A stretch of DNA of 64,000 bases from Hemibagrus wyckioides (taxonomy: Eukaryota > Chordata > Actinopteri > Siluriformes > Bagridae): the NCBI RefSeq assembly GCF_019097595.1, contig NC_080726.1:13037705-13101704 (forward strand), in the 5' to 3' direction. The notes under the pieces are model-generated. The model made no database searches. It saw only the letters and a list, made by a program, of their open reading frames with translations, and was not told the DNA's origin. Position numbers and translations under genes: made by a program. Shown here piece after piece: positions 30,979 to 41,803 of this stretch. Position 1 is the stretch's first letter. Each line of letters opens with the position of its first letter.

Positions 30979-32368
30979 TGTAGCAGTACTGTCACTTTAA
31001 GAGTGATTTGGCTGGGACTTGATTGGCCTTTAGTTCCGAGGGTATAAAATGAGCAGTAGTGACATCATGGGAAGCACCCCTACCTAGCATTGCCTCATTT
31101 CTGGAGTTCCGTGTGAATGCCTATGAGTGTGGACTGAGGAGCGGAACTGGAAGTCTATATTCATCGCTAGAGGGAATACTTGTGTGGGTTAAACTGACGA
31201 TTATCAGCTAACGGTTGGCTAAGCAACAGTGCAGCAGGCTTTTGGCTTTCATGTTCGTATGACCATTGGAGAGATTTGCTTCTGCGGTCGCTCGTGTGAC
31301 CATTAACACGCTGGACTAAATTGTGAGAAGATTTACCTCATCGTTGTAACCGATCAGATGGACATCGCGATCTTGGCTGGTGTGGTGCAGCTACTGGACC
31401 AAGCCATTGGCGCGGTGGAATCTAGGAGAGTTGCACCTTGGGTTTGACGTAATCCTTTCCTTCTGCTCTAGCTCGCAATGTTGGAGAACTGGGCAGCCCA
31501 ATATTGATGGTTGTTTTATAATCCTCCAGGTTGCACGGCTGAAGGTACAGCGTTAAGTCATAGCCGGAAGTGGCGTGTGTAGATGTGTTCGGCTCACACA
31601 CGACGTCACCATTTTTGTGTTGTCATTTAGGTTTCTGTTTCGTTTTCTTTTTCCTTATTTTCTTTTGCTTGTTTTTTATGTCTTTCTTTTAAACAGTGCT
31701 GTTCTTTATTTGGTTTATTCTTTATTGATTAGTGCATCTGCTTAATGTGTTCTGGGTTTCTGTTTGTATTACTATACATCAGTTGCTTTTTTTTTTGTTT
31801 TTCCTTATTTTTTTTCTTTATTTCTTTTCATGATGTGTGCTGATAATTGTAAACGTTGTTTCCTTTTTGGTTTGGAGTGAAGGGTGTGTGTGTGTATGTG
31901 ATTGTTTGAAACCTGCAAGGTGCTATTTTTCCCTTCAGAGTTGGGGCAGCCAGCGATAGCCAGAGTGTGTGCCTTTTCCGCATGTTGGTGGTGTATCTGG
32001 TGGCTGCAGTGCTCACAGTGGTGTTGTGTACGTGCTGTGGTGTTGGGGTGCACGTGAGTTTGGTGTTCTCTGGCTTAGGGAGGCCAGCATCCAATCTGGA
32101 GAGGTAAACTTAGTGATTGTTTGGTTGTTTTATGTATATCCCTTTTATCTGCTAATTTAAATAAAAATTTGTGTGGTCAACTCTGGTCTGATACCTGACT
32201 CAGCCGTAGCTAAACCTGTGTGTCCGGTGAACTTAAGCAGAGGGTGAGTCCCCGGTAATAGGCCCCCGGGGTGGCATAGTCGGTTATTTTGAGTCATGAG
32301 TCAAATGTAAGCGTAGGGAGAAAGGGTGGTGTTATCTAAGCCCAGACCCAAATCTAGTACCGCCACAT
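30979..32368 (+). repeat. Gypsy 3' LTR
   Basis: It starts with TGTAGCAGTACTGTC after the purine tract at 30964-30974 and ends CTAGTACCGCCACA(T). Its uninterrupted sequence shows the point at which the retrovirus entered the 5' LTR. TATAAAATGAGC near 31044 is the promoter candidate. Confidence 0.85.
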
Positions 32369-33059
32369 ATGTACTGGGTGAATTGGTATGAGAATGAACT
32401 GTTCGTCTGTTCTAGATCATTAGGGCTGTATTTAGAGTTGAGTTAAAGCTTGCATTAAGGAATTATCAATTTGGACATTGCTCAAAGATGAACTTTTTTG
32501 CTCAAAAAAAAAAGTTAGATGAGATTCTGCATAAATCTGAGAGCAATAAGCAATACCTCCAAATGTTCTAAAACTTTGGACGAGACAGCTGGCCTCCTCC
32601 TTCACCTTGTCCTTGATGGTGTGTCGACCCATCCCAAAGTTCTTGAGGGTTAACAGAGTGAACCTCCGAAGCTGCTTCCATCTTTCCCCATTGCTGACCA
32701 AAACACCTGCAGTGCAAGAAATACTGTGACCACCAAGAGTAAAAATGTAAACAAATAAATACAAGTTCAAAATCATGGGCGTAATTGAACTTACCATATC
32801 CATTAGTGATCATCATTATGACAGTTTGCCCTGCCACTAAACTCATTACCCATACCAATCATTGTTTCTTTCAGGGCTTGGTATCCAGAGATCACCACAA
32901 CAGGTGTCTTGGCAAACCAAAGGGTGAAAATAGATCCATGTTTTTTACTGAGCTGATAAAGAGAAATTAAAAATATTAAAATTTATTAATCTGGAGCTGT
33001 TAATGATTAATGTTGTGTTTAATCAGTACCCTTAAGACTGATAAATTACTAGAAAGCTA

Positions 33060-33480
33060 TCAGTTACACCCAAAAAAAAAAAGCCTGCACCAACATAATA
33101 CAACTGATATGAGAGCCTTTCACAAACTGTTCCCATAAAACTGGAAGCATGCAATTGTAGAGAATGTCTTTGCATGGTGTAGCTTTACAATGTACCTTTA
33201 CTGTAAAAAGAAAGGGGGGGGGCAAACATGTTCCAGCATGACAGTGTCCTTGTCCTTTGTCCCACAAAGATATGGTGTACCAAGGATGGAGTGCAAGGAC
33301 TTGGGTGACCTGCACAGAGCCCTGGCCTCAACCCCTTTGAACACCTTTGAGATAAACCAAACATCAGAGCCTGACCTCACTAATGTTAATGTGGCTGAAT
33401 GAAAATTCCCACAGCAAAACTCTATAATCTATTGTAAAGCCTTACCAGAAGAGTAAGGCTGTTATAACAGCAAAGGAGGA
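33060..33480. mobile_element. decayed Tc1-type fragment in CYP2 intron 1
   Basis: Decayed text such as TTCCAGCATGACAGTG and CTGACCTCACTAATG parallels the element at 39891-40714 (Tc1 catalytic region). Ends are not clear. Confidence 0.5.
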
Positions 33481-33997
33481 CTAAATCTTCAATTAGTTGT
33501 TTCTAAAAGCACATGTGAATGTTAGGTCAGATGTCCACAAAATGTTATCCATATAAAATAGCTCATAGTATTTAAATATTTCCTTAACTATTATTTATGA
33601 ACTGAATTATTAAGTTAGTAGATTGGTAAGCCTAAAAGAACCATCTTTTTTACTGAAAGTCATTTTCTAAAAAAATAAATAAATAATAAAAAATTATTTA
33701 AGTGATTAGTTACTAACCTCAAGGTAATACTTGTACGGTTCCTTTACATAAACCTGAAAGAAATTCCCAACCACAGGTGCAGGAGCTGGACCTGGAGGCA
33801 GCCGTCCAAACTTACACTGATATTCTTTACTGCGACTTTTCCAAATAAAAAAGAAAACAGCAGCAGCAATTAATAAAGGCCAAAGGTTTGTCTGTAAAGC
33901 AAACAGTACATCCATTATAGGGGTTTAACAAATGCAGTGCAGCAGAATTGTGTTTACTGCAGGACAAATTCAAATATTCTGTAACTCAGTACAACTA

Positions 33998-34016
33998 TGT
34001 GACTGTTTTATATTAC
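33998..34016 (-). promoter_or_regulatory. candidate TATA box of CYP2 copy A
   Basis: The minus strand reads GTAATATAAAACAG about 90 bp upstream of the ATG at 33915. A TATA box there would place the transcription start near 33980, giving a short leader. The call rests on motif and position only. Confidence 0.4.
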
Positions 34017-34981
34017 ACTGAGGCGGGCCGTTACACAAAAGGGCAGTAGTGTTCCTCCCTTTTTACTGTCAATCACTCCAACTATTTATTTTCCTGTTCC
34101 TTGCAAAGTAAAACAAAGTACACAACAACGCTGTTGCTCCAGCATGCAGGAAATATATCCAAGCACAGAGGAACTGCGTTTAGACGATGGAAATATATAT
34201 TCCTCCAAAACCATTCAAATTTCTCATGAGGCCCTTTTGTATGTATTTTAACTTAAATACTGCATTAGTTGAATAATAGAAAGTCATGATGTTCAGACTG
34301 TAATGTCTTAGTGCTTTAACAGTTTATATTTTATTTAGATCTATCTTTAGGCTTATTTAATTTAAGGCTTTTGTACGTCTTGGGTTTGGAATAATATTCA
34401 AACGGGTCCTATATGTCAGGGGTTTTCAAAATCAAAGACAGTGGGCCTCCTTTTTGACACAATATACATTTGTTAGCCTACTTTTATCATTAAAAGTTAG
34501 ACTATGATCTGAATAATAACATTGTTGTTTGTTTTTTTTTTGACCGTTTTTTTTTTTTTTATTGCTGTCCCGCTTAAGGGCTATAAGGTATTTTAGTCAC
34601 CCCTGTGGCAAAATTTGGGATAAAACGCTCGAGCCCCGAATGATTAGCCCTAGTGACGCCCCTGGGTGAGCCTGTTAACAGAGTCTGTTTCAGAAAAGCC
34701 AACAATTATTTGCAGTTTAATTAAAATTAATTTGATGAACAAATTCATTCACTTAAAATGTAAAATATTAAACAAATCAATAACAAATATTGTGGATTAT
34801 GTCACAATGTTTCATGAGTAAAGTTCTCAGGTTTGCTTCTGAGCCCAGGTTTGCATACTGTCACACACTTGCAAAATGGAAACTAATTTACAAATGCAAG
34901 AGATGCAGACGCAACTGTGTAGAATTTCCTTTGTATAATTGTTACATCTTATTATAATAAATATAAAATACTACTACTACT

Positions 34982-34983
34982 AC

Positions 34984-35043
<60 letters not shown>

Positions 35044-35062
35044 CAACAACAACAACAACAAC
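34982..35062. repeat. (AAT)n(AAC)n trinucleotide array
   Basis: About 18 AAT units pass directly into about 7 AAC units. Confidence 0.9.
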
Positions 35063-35181
35063 TTTTTTTTAGATTGTCAAACTTGGGGTCTGTTATTGAG
35101 GAGTCATGAGAAGGTTGGGGGCCAGCAGTGGCGCTATAATTACACACTACTGGATGTGCATATATATATATATATATATAC

Positions 35182-35223
<42 letters not shown>

Positions 35224-35651
35224 ATTATTATATCAATAATATAATAATTTATATTATTATAAATATAAATATATAATTATTATATATCTATATAATATCT
35301 ATATTATATAGATATATAATAATTATATCAATTATAATTATTAAAGATCATTACTATTTTGCCATAGTCTTATTAAGAAAAGTTTTAAAAATCAAGTCAT
35401 TAAAATGTCTTATGTTCCATTCTAGATTATATAGCTGTCATGACTGTGTGTGTACTAGTGACTAAGAAAAAGCAGTCTTTTTGTTTTAAGAATCTAACAA
35501 TTAAGTCAATTTTTTCTATTATTAAACACCATCATAAGTGTACTAGCAATGTCCGCTGACACCGAGATGGATCACAGCTATCATCTTCTCACAGAAACAA
35601 CAATAATCCACATTATCACAAAGTAGCTCATGTTTATATTTTAAGATGAAC

Positions 35652-35753
35652 ATATTATATTATATTATATTATATTATATTATATTATATTATATTATAT
35701 TATATTATATTATATTATATTATATTATATTATATTATATTATATTATATTAT
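35652..35753. repeat. (ATATT)n pentanucleotide array
   Basis: About 20 perfect units of the 5-mer TATAT/ATATT. Confidence 0.95.
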
Positions 35754-36944
35754 GAACTTATGTGTTTTAGGGTAGAGTTTTTTCTTTAAAGAAAGATTAG
35801 CCCATTGGGTATAGAAGAAGTGCATGGGGTAGGTCATTAGGCACTTTTTTCTATTAATGTAATTTGATACACCAAGGACAACCATCTGTATTAAGTGTGG
35901 TTAGAGGTGTGCTTAACAAATATGCTACATATGCTGTTATTTGCTGTATGTCTCTCTTTTGATTAGCTATACTGCTAGCAGTATGCATGAATTGAGATCC
36001 GAATGCTTTAGGATAAAGTAAACTTCATGACAGCTAAGAGTCATATACACATCAGATAGGACTTAATAAAGGTGGCGTTCAAAAAATCCGCAGAAGTTTT
36101 ATATTATTTACAACCACTAGGTGGCATCTTGGTTACTTTGGTCTATTACTTAATTACTGCAAATTAAATCTTGATTTAGTGAGCATTTATTTCAAATTTC
36201 TTGTTGTCCCTTCAAAATTCCATACTCTCATAATATCATTAACAGCACGAATCTGTGAGTAGTCGAATGGAAATTTATTTCTATATTAATAGGCATGTAT
36301 ATTCCGTGTATTTTAATGGTTTTTGTCACTGATTTTTTAAATATCACAAAAATAAAAGTAGAAAAAAGTAAGTAAATTAATGGCTATTGATCATTTTTAC
36401 TTGAAAAAGCATGATTTAAGTTCAATCACAAGAAAATCTTTACATTTAGTTGCTGTCTGTGTTTGTGCACCAAAATGCATACACAGGTGTCCTGGCTGAT
36501 CTCCAGTTCTAGCAACAGTTAGACCACAGAGTTGATGAAAATATTCAACAGATATGGCAAAGGAGAAATTTTGAAGAATATAACATGTACTAACATTTAT
36601 TGTAAAGCTCATTAGTTAAAAAGGAACAAGAGAAAGTTTCACATTTAAGGAGAATGTAGAAAATAATGAGCAGCAAGCTAGCCAGCTACTGACATGTTTA
36701 ACTGCACATGTTGCAGACTTTCAAAATTACATACAAGAGACTCTATCAAAGATGATTAATGAATATTTGAACCTAGATTCTCATTAGGACAATTTGTCAT
36801 TATGTCAAGAATGTAAAAAGCAAAGAATGTAAAAAGAAAGCAATGTCTATAGAGGCTACAGAAACATATATGTTATGTTTATTCTTCCGACTGTATAATT
36901 TAAAAAAAAACTGGATAATTAAGTTGCCATCCACGAAAAACTGC

Positions 36945-39059
36945 TTATGTTCTGTGCACAGAATAACACTCATAGAAAAGAGGTAGACGGCCAAAGCTGC
37001 AGTTGGCAGGAGTGGTGTCGATCTCTTCTGGTGGTTGAGTGGCCCTGAAGGTGAAGCGCTGGAGGAGAGAGGTGAAAATAATAAACAGTTCCACTCGGGC
37101 CAGAGCTTCACCCAAACAGGCCCGCTTCCCTGTGCAAAACAGACAGGATTGAAGCATGAATGATGGAAAGAACAAATTATTCCTAATGCTCATGTTTGTA
37201 AGTGAACCTTTTCACCTGTGACTGCATGTTTTTTTGCAGTAAACTGTTGTCATGTGGCATCCTTATTTAATAACAATTTCAGTTTTAGAATGAAAGCAGT
37301 GAGCCTATAAAAATCACAGAATAGCAGTGTCAGTCATGATCAATTCTATGGATCATACTAGATTATAGCTTACCCATTCCAAATAAAACAAAGGCATCAC
37401 TTCTTTTGAATTGTCCCTTTTCATCCAGAAAGTTCTCTGGGTCAAAATTGTCAGGGTTTTTCCATAGCTCAGGGTCAAAAAGCACAGAAGACAGCAAAGA
37501 AAGAACCATGGTTCCCTGAAGAGAAAAACACACAACCTTCCTCAGGGAAAGTGGGCCTTTTTTTTCAAAAACAATTTAAATTATTGTGCAATAAAACAGG
37601 CATATAAAGCTTGTTTATAAAGCTTGTGTATAAAGATCTGATTGTGCATATGTTAAGGTACCTTGGGTATGAGATTTCTATACTCTGTGCCATTCAACAT
37701 TTTATGCGGAATAGCAATAGGTGTAATATCCATTGTGCGCTGAATTTCATGAATGACTGCATCTGTATATGGCATGTTCTGTCTGTCATCTATAGAAGGG
37801 CATCGGTCTAGCCCTACAACCTCATCAATCTCCTTCTGGACTCATGCTATTCAAGATGATGGGTATAATACAGAATATGTATCTGTATGATATCTACACA
37901 TAATATGGAATATGTATGATATCTACACATCAAAGAATCACAGCACTAATTTTATGTTACTGGAATATCATACTGTAAATGCATCCCATATCCAATACTG
38001 GCTGCTCTGCCAATAATGTTTTATTCCACAACTAATGCTGTATTTAGTAATAAAAAAATAAGAAACATGCAGTGTGACATAGTCTCAGTGCCAGCACTAA
38101 ACATGGCCCATGTTGTGCACAATAAGTTATTGAAAGTAAATTCTGTATTAGGGTTATGTTTCTCCTGCAAAAGATCATTTTTTAGTTTTTATCTTTATCT
38201 GCTTACTGGGAAAGAAACATGCTGCCCTCTGGAATATGTCTGGAATCTGAGAGTCTTTCTGTTCTTATGCAGTAGCTTATAATGACTGTAGTTGTAAAGG
38301 TGGACTGATTCTTAAGTAGGCTTAGCCATCGCCATGGACCGTCAGTAAGGACACTGAGAAAGTAGTTTAGTGATTTTATGTGACAAATGGATAAGAAGTG
38401 AGTCCATCTGAGGGTTCAGCTGACTCTCTCTTCCTCTTATACAATATACATAAAATTGTAGTGTTTTCTGCCAGCCACAGGATTAGTTATTTTAGCTGTT
38501 TGACAACATATACTATGAAATAAATACCATGCAAGAGGGATTTTACCTCTTCCATTTGTAAAAGGAAAGCCTCAATAAAATCTTTAGGGGGTGAAGAAGG
38601 ATCCAGTGCCTTCATCCGTGCCTCTTCTTCAAGCTTAAATAAACCTTTGGCCTCTTCCACTTTTGACAACATGTCATGGAGACATCCAGAGAAAAGGCCC
38701 ACAATTTTGGGAAAAATATTATAGCCCTGTAAGGAAAAAAATTAATACTGATAAAAAGAAAGAGGTGGGGATATACAGTATGTTACATAAACTGGCTCCT
38801 GGAAATATTTAAATTAAAGTTAATACTCTGACCGCCAAGAGTAAAAATGTAAACAAATAATTAACAGTTCAAAATCATTGATATAAATGAACTTACAATA
38901 TCCATTAGTGGTCTTCATTATGAGAGGGTAGTTTGCCCTGCCACTAAACTCATTACCCATACCAATCATTGTTTCTTTCAGGGCTCAGTATCCAGAGATC
39001 ACCACAACAGGTGTCTTGGCAAACCAAAGGGTGAAAATAGATCCATGTTTTTTACTGAG
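36945..39059 (-). pseudogene. CYP2-family cytochrome P450, copy B, deleted exons
   Basis: Remaining exons (minus strand): 2 at 38897-39059 (163 bp), 5 at 38547-38726, partial 6 at about 38076-38164, 7 at 37662-37846, 8 at 37374-37515 and haem exon 9 at 36945-37129. Exon 9 reads [16 protein letters not shown] with the haem Cys, joined in phase to FGMG of exon 8. Exons 1, 3 and 4 are absent: intron 2 sequence runs directly into intron 4 sequence near 38820. Exon 6 loses its 3' part after AGTET. In-frame TGA codons occur in exon 2 (38985-38987) and at the start of exon 7 (37842-37844). Exon-by-exon similarity to copy A indicates a tandem duplication. AATAAA (minus) lies near 36878. Confidence 0.85.
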
Positions 39060-39068
39060 CTGATTGAG

Positions 39069-39096
39069 AGAAATGTAAAAAAAAAAAAAAAAAAAA
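39069..39096. repeat. poly(A) run
   Basis: Long A homopolymer just upstream of copy B exon 2. It could mark a retroposon tail, but no element was identified. Confidence 0.6.
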
Positions 39097-39718
39097 TTTA
39101 CATAAGAAGCACACAAATGTATGTCAAAATGTATTTGTATGTGTTAGAGCAATACAATTTCCCTTAATGAATCTAAGTGGCCCAACCCTGTTCTAGCATG
39201 ACAATGCCCCTGTGCACAAGGTGAGCTTGATGAAGAGAGAAACAAGGTTACTATGGTACACACATATTTACTGACATTATACAGACATGTACAGACTCTT
39301 TGTGACCATGACCCCAAGTGGGTAGCCTATAAAATATCCACTATGTCACACTTCCCATTCACATTTTATTGATGAGTTGAGTAAGTGAGTTTGAGATGCT
39401 AAGAATAACTAATTTTCTTGCTAATTTTTTTAATAGTTAATATTATAAGGAAGGAAAACATAAGCTCTTTTGTTGAGTTGTTACATCAGGAATAGACTTG
39501 GGCAGAAAATATTCCAGCCCTTTTGAACAGGAACATTGAGCACCTTTATTATTTTTATCATTTTGGACTGTAGAGAGGTTGGCAGTGGGCATGAGTTTTT
39601 GACTGAGGACTTGTTCATTGATAAGCACATGATAAGCACAAGTATTAATTGTTCATGATAAGCACACTCATGTACACACCAGCAAACACACAGAGATATC
39701 TTAACTATGTATATACTT

Positions 39719-39726
<8 letters not shown>

Positions 39727-39755
<29 letters not shown>
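39727..39755. repeat. (AG)n microsatellite
   Basis: About 14 AG units. Confidence 0.95.
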
Positions 39756-39758
<3 letters not shown>

Positions 39759-39890
39759 AACAATCTTTACCCACAATCAGTGGGCTTGTGCTAGTTAATG
39801 TGTTGATGCTGTAATTATTAAACAAAAATACATATTGGGTTTGTATTTACAAAATAAGAATCAAGAGCTGACCAGACGGTTTCAAAAATA

Positions 39891-40714
39891 CGCTATATTG
39901 CCAAAAGTTTTTGGACACCCTTCCAAATCATTGAATTCAGGTGTTGTTTTTCAGGGGTTAAGCTTGGCCACTTAGTTCCAGTGAAAGGAACTCTTAATGC
40001 TTCAGAATACCAAGAAATTTCAGACAATTTCATGCTCCCAACTTTGTGGGAATAGTTTGGGGATGGCTCCTTCCTCCAACATGACTGCACACCAGTGCAC
40101 AAAGCAAGGTCCATAAAGACATGGATGAGCAAGTTTACTATGGAGGAACTGCACAGAGTCCTGACCTTAACCCAATAGAACACCTTTGGGATGAATTAGA
40201 GTGGAGACTGCTAGCCAGACCTTCTCGTCCAGCATCAGTGCCTGACCTCACAAATGCGTTGCTAGAGGAATGGTCACAATTCCCATAAACACACTCCTAA
40301 ACCTTGCAGAAAGCCTTCCGAGAAGAGTTGAAGCTGTTATAGCTGCAAAGGGCAAGCCAACACCATATTAAATTCATATGCATGTAAAGGCAGACGTCCC
40401 AGTTTTGGAATGGCTCACAGTCTCCTAATTCATCCCAAAGGTGTTCTATTCGGTTGAGGTCAAGACTCTGTGCAGGCCAGTGTAGTTCCTCCACACCAAA
40501 TTCACTCATCCATGTCTTTATGTACCTTGCTTTGTGCACTGGTGTGTAGTCATGTTGGAACAGGAAGGGGTCATCTCCTTCAACGTTGGGAGCATGAAAT
40601 TGTCCAAAATGTCTTGGTATGCTGAAGCATTAAGAGTTTCTTTCACTGGAACTAAGGGGCCAAGAACAACCCCTGAAAAACAACACCTGAATTCAGTGAT
40701 TTGGCAATATACTG
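39891..40714. mobile_element. fold-back Tc1-type element
   Basis: The left end starts CGCTATATTGCCAAAAG after TA (39889-39890). The right end is GGCAATATACTG before TA (40715-40716). The two halves are inverted copies of the same piece: both carry GAATTCAGGTGTTGTTTTTC and the block around CAAAGCAAGG and AAGACATGGATGA. The sequence is the catalytic-end region of a fish Tc1 family (HKAR.IKTWM, DLNRIEHLWDELG in translation). It forms a long imperfect palindrome of 824 bp. Confidence 0.75.
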
Positions 40715-41099
40715 TATCTTCAACTGTGAAATAGTGCTGTTCATTTTTGTAATATCTGTCATGAATAAACTCATTTAGAATCTTAATACTTTAAAAATTG
40801 TGTGTTTGTGCTTATGCTTATTTCCTATAATGACACAATTTACCATTCAGTCAAATAGTTGATCAAAAATGTTCTCATTCTCTTGCATAGAGACTGTGTC
40901 TAACAGTGTTCAATACGCTACGTGCGCATCCGTTTATATTACATTTTCATTTGTCACTGTAGATACATTATTTTGAACTCATTTTGATAGATGTACTGCC
41001 CCACAGACACAATACTTCGATGTTTGTATCTGTATAACTTATAATGCAAATGGCATCCGGGTGTGTGACTGAGATTTCTAGAAGCAGCATCACGTTTGG

Positions 41100-41308
41100 T
41101 TGTTTGCGGGGATGTGATTGGCGCTCCATGTGGTCCAGCCATGAGTCAGATCAGTGACGCAAGCAGAGAGAAAAGCAACAGCAGCATCCACGTCGTTTCA
41201 GCATCCATCCATCCCTCCCTTCCTCTATTCTTCTTTCTGAGCCTCAGCTGTAAACAACGGTTTAACAAATAGAGAAAGAAGCGCTGGGATTTTGCGGCTT
41301 GTTATCAG
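41100..41308 (+). promoter_or_regulatory. candidate clip3 promoter and non-coding first exon
   Basis: This sequence lies 2.3 kb upstream of the first clip3 coding exon. It is richer in C, G and CpG than its surroundings, with GTGATTGGCG (inverted CCAAT) at about 41116 and TGAGTCA near 41142. It ends in a consensus donor, TTATCAG|GTACGCC, at 41308. A non-coding first exon of about 150 bp is plausible. The start site is not defined. Confidence 0.45.
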
Positions 41309-41758
41309 GTACGCCGTTATATTGAATCAGATGGTGTTTATGTTGCAGGGGTGGAGGCGCGGTTTGGACGCCTCGTTCTCCGTCTTGGAGCATCCATGTT
41401 CTCTTGTTGACACAGAGGAAGAAATGTGGGATGTACACGATGTAAAAACGCAGTGGTTTCAGTTGCGTCTCGGTTGATGTGTTAATATATTTATTGAGAA
41501 ATTCGTCGATCTGTTTGTGAGGTTGCACACGAAATTCAGCTGCCTTCTCTAATACGCGTTGGTATATGGGGCGTTTCTCTATTCAGATTACTGAGTAGTT
41601 TATTTCCTGAGGGCTGTGGTGTACGATAGCATCTCAGTTATATTGAGAAAAGATGGTCTATTAACAGTAATATTAACAGCTATACGTATTTTTTTTCTTA
41701 TAAATTGTTTGCTAGCAGAGATTACGTGCACTTCACACCATAAGGGCCATAAGCACCA

Positions 41759-41803
<45 letters not shown>

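Larger units (their letters stand above)
11098..32368 (+). mobile_element. Gypsy LTR retrotransposon in CYP2 intron 3, with nested ERV
   Basis: The 5' LTR is split (11098-12365 plus 26359-26474) by a retrovirus at 12366-26354. The internal region runs 26475-30978 and the 3' LTR about 30979-32368. ATGTA flanks the element at 11093-11097 and 32369-32373. A primer site TGGCGTAGTCGGCAGGAT follows the 5' LTR and the purine tract AAAAGGGGAGG precedes the 3' LTR. Order gag-RT-RNase H-IN with CCHC, YLDD and a GPY/F-like IN tail places it in Ty3/Gypsy. Protease coding is missing and several frameshifts are present, so it is dead. Its plus orientation is antisense to the CYP2 gene. Confidence 0.85.
8458..33915 (-). 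pseudogene. CYP2-family cytochrome P450, copy A, split by retroelements
   Basis: Eight minus-strand exons follow CYP2 gene structure: exon 1 33718-33915, 2 32795-32952, 3 32557-32706, 4 10872-11032, 5 9682-9861, 6 9124-9265, 7 8719-8906, 8 8458-8599. Lengths 150, 161, 142, 188 and 142 for exons 3, 4, 6, 7 and 8 match the family exactly, and phases agree across the retroelement gap in intron 3. Exon 1 has a membrane anchor and the PPGPAPAPVVG hinge. Three lesions make it a pseudogene. Exon 2 is 158 bp instead of 163 (frameshift). Exon 6 has TAG at 9185-9187 in the I-helix motif (AGT-stop-TT). The haem exon 9 is not found below 8458. CYP2 enzymes are ER monooxygenases of xenobiotics and fatty acids. 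Subfamily not assigned. Confidence 0.85.
34020..36900. other. intergenic spacer with AT-rich arrays
   Basis: No gene is seen. The spacer contains an AAT/AAC trinucleotide tract (about 34982-35062), TA runs (35158-35221), an AT-rich palindromic patch (35221-35340), and a long pentamer array (ATATT)n at about 35652-35753. The rest is AT-rich and unassigned. Confidence 0.6.

Noticed and set aside
34982..35753. Possible CRISPR-like or functional repeat array
   Set aside because: These are simple microsatellites (AAT, TA and ATATT) in a vertebrate spacer, without spacers.
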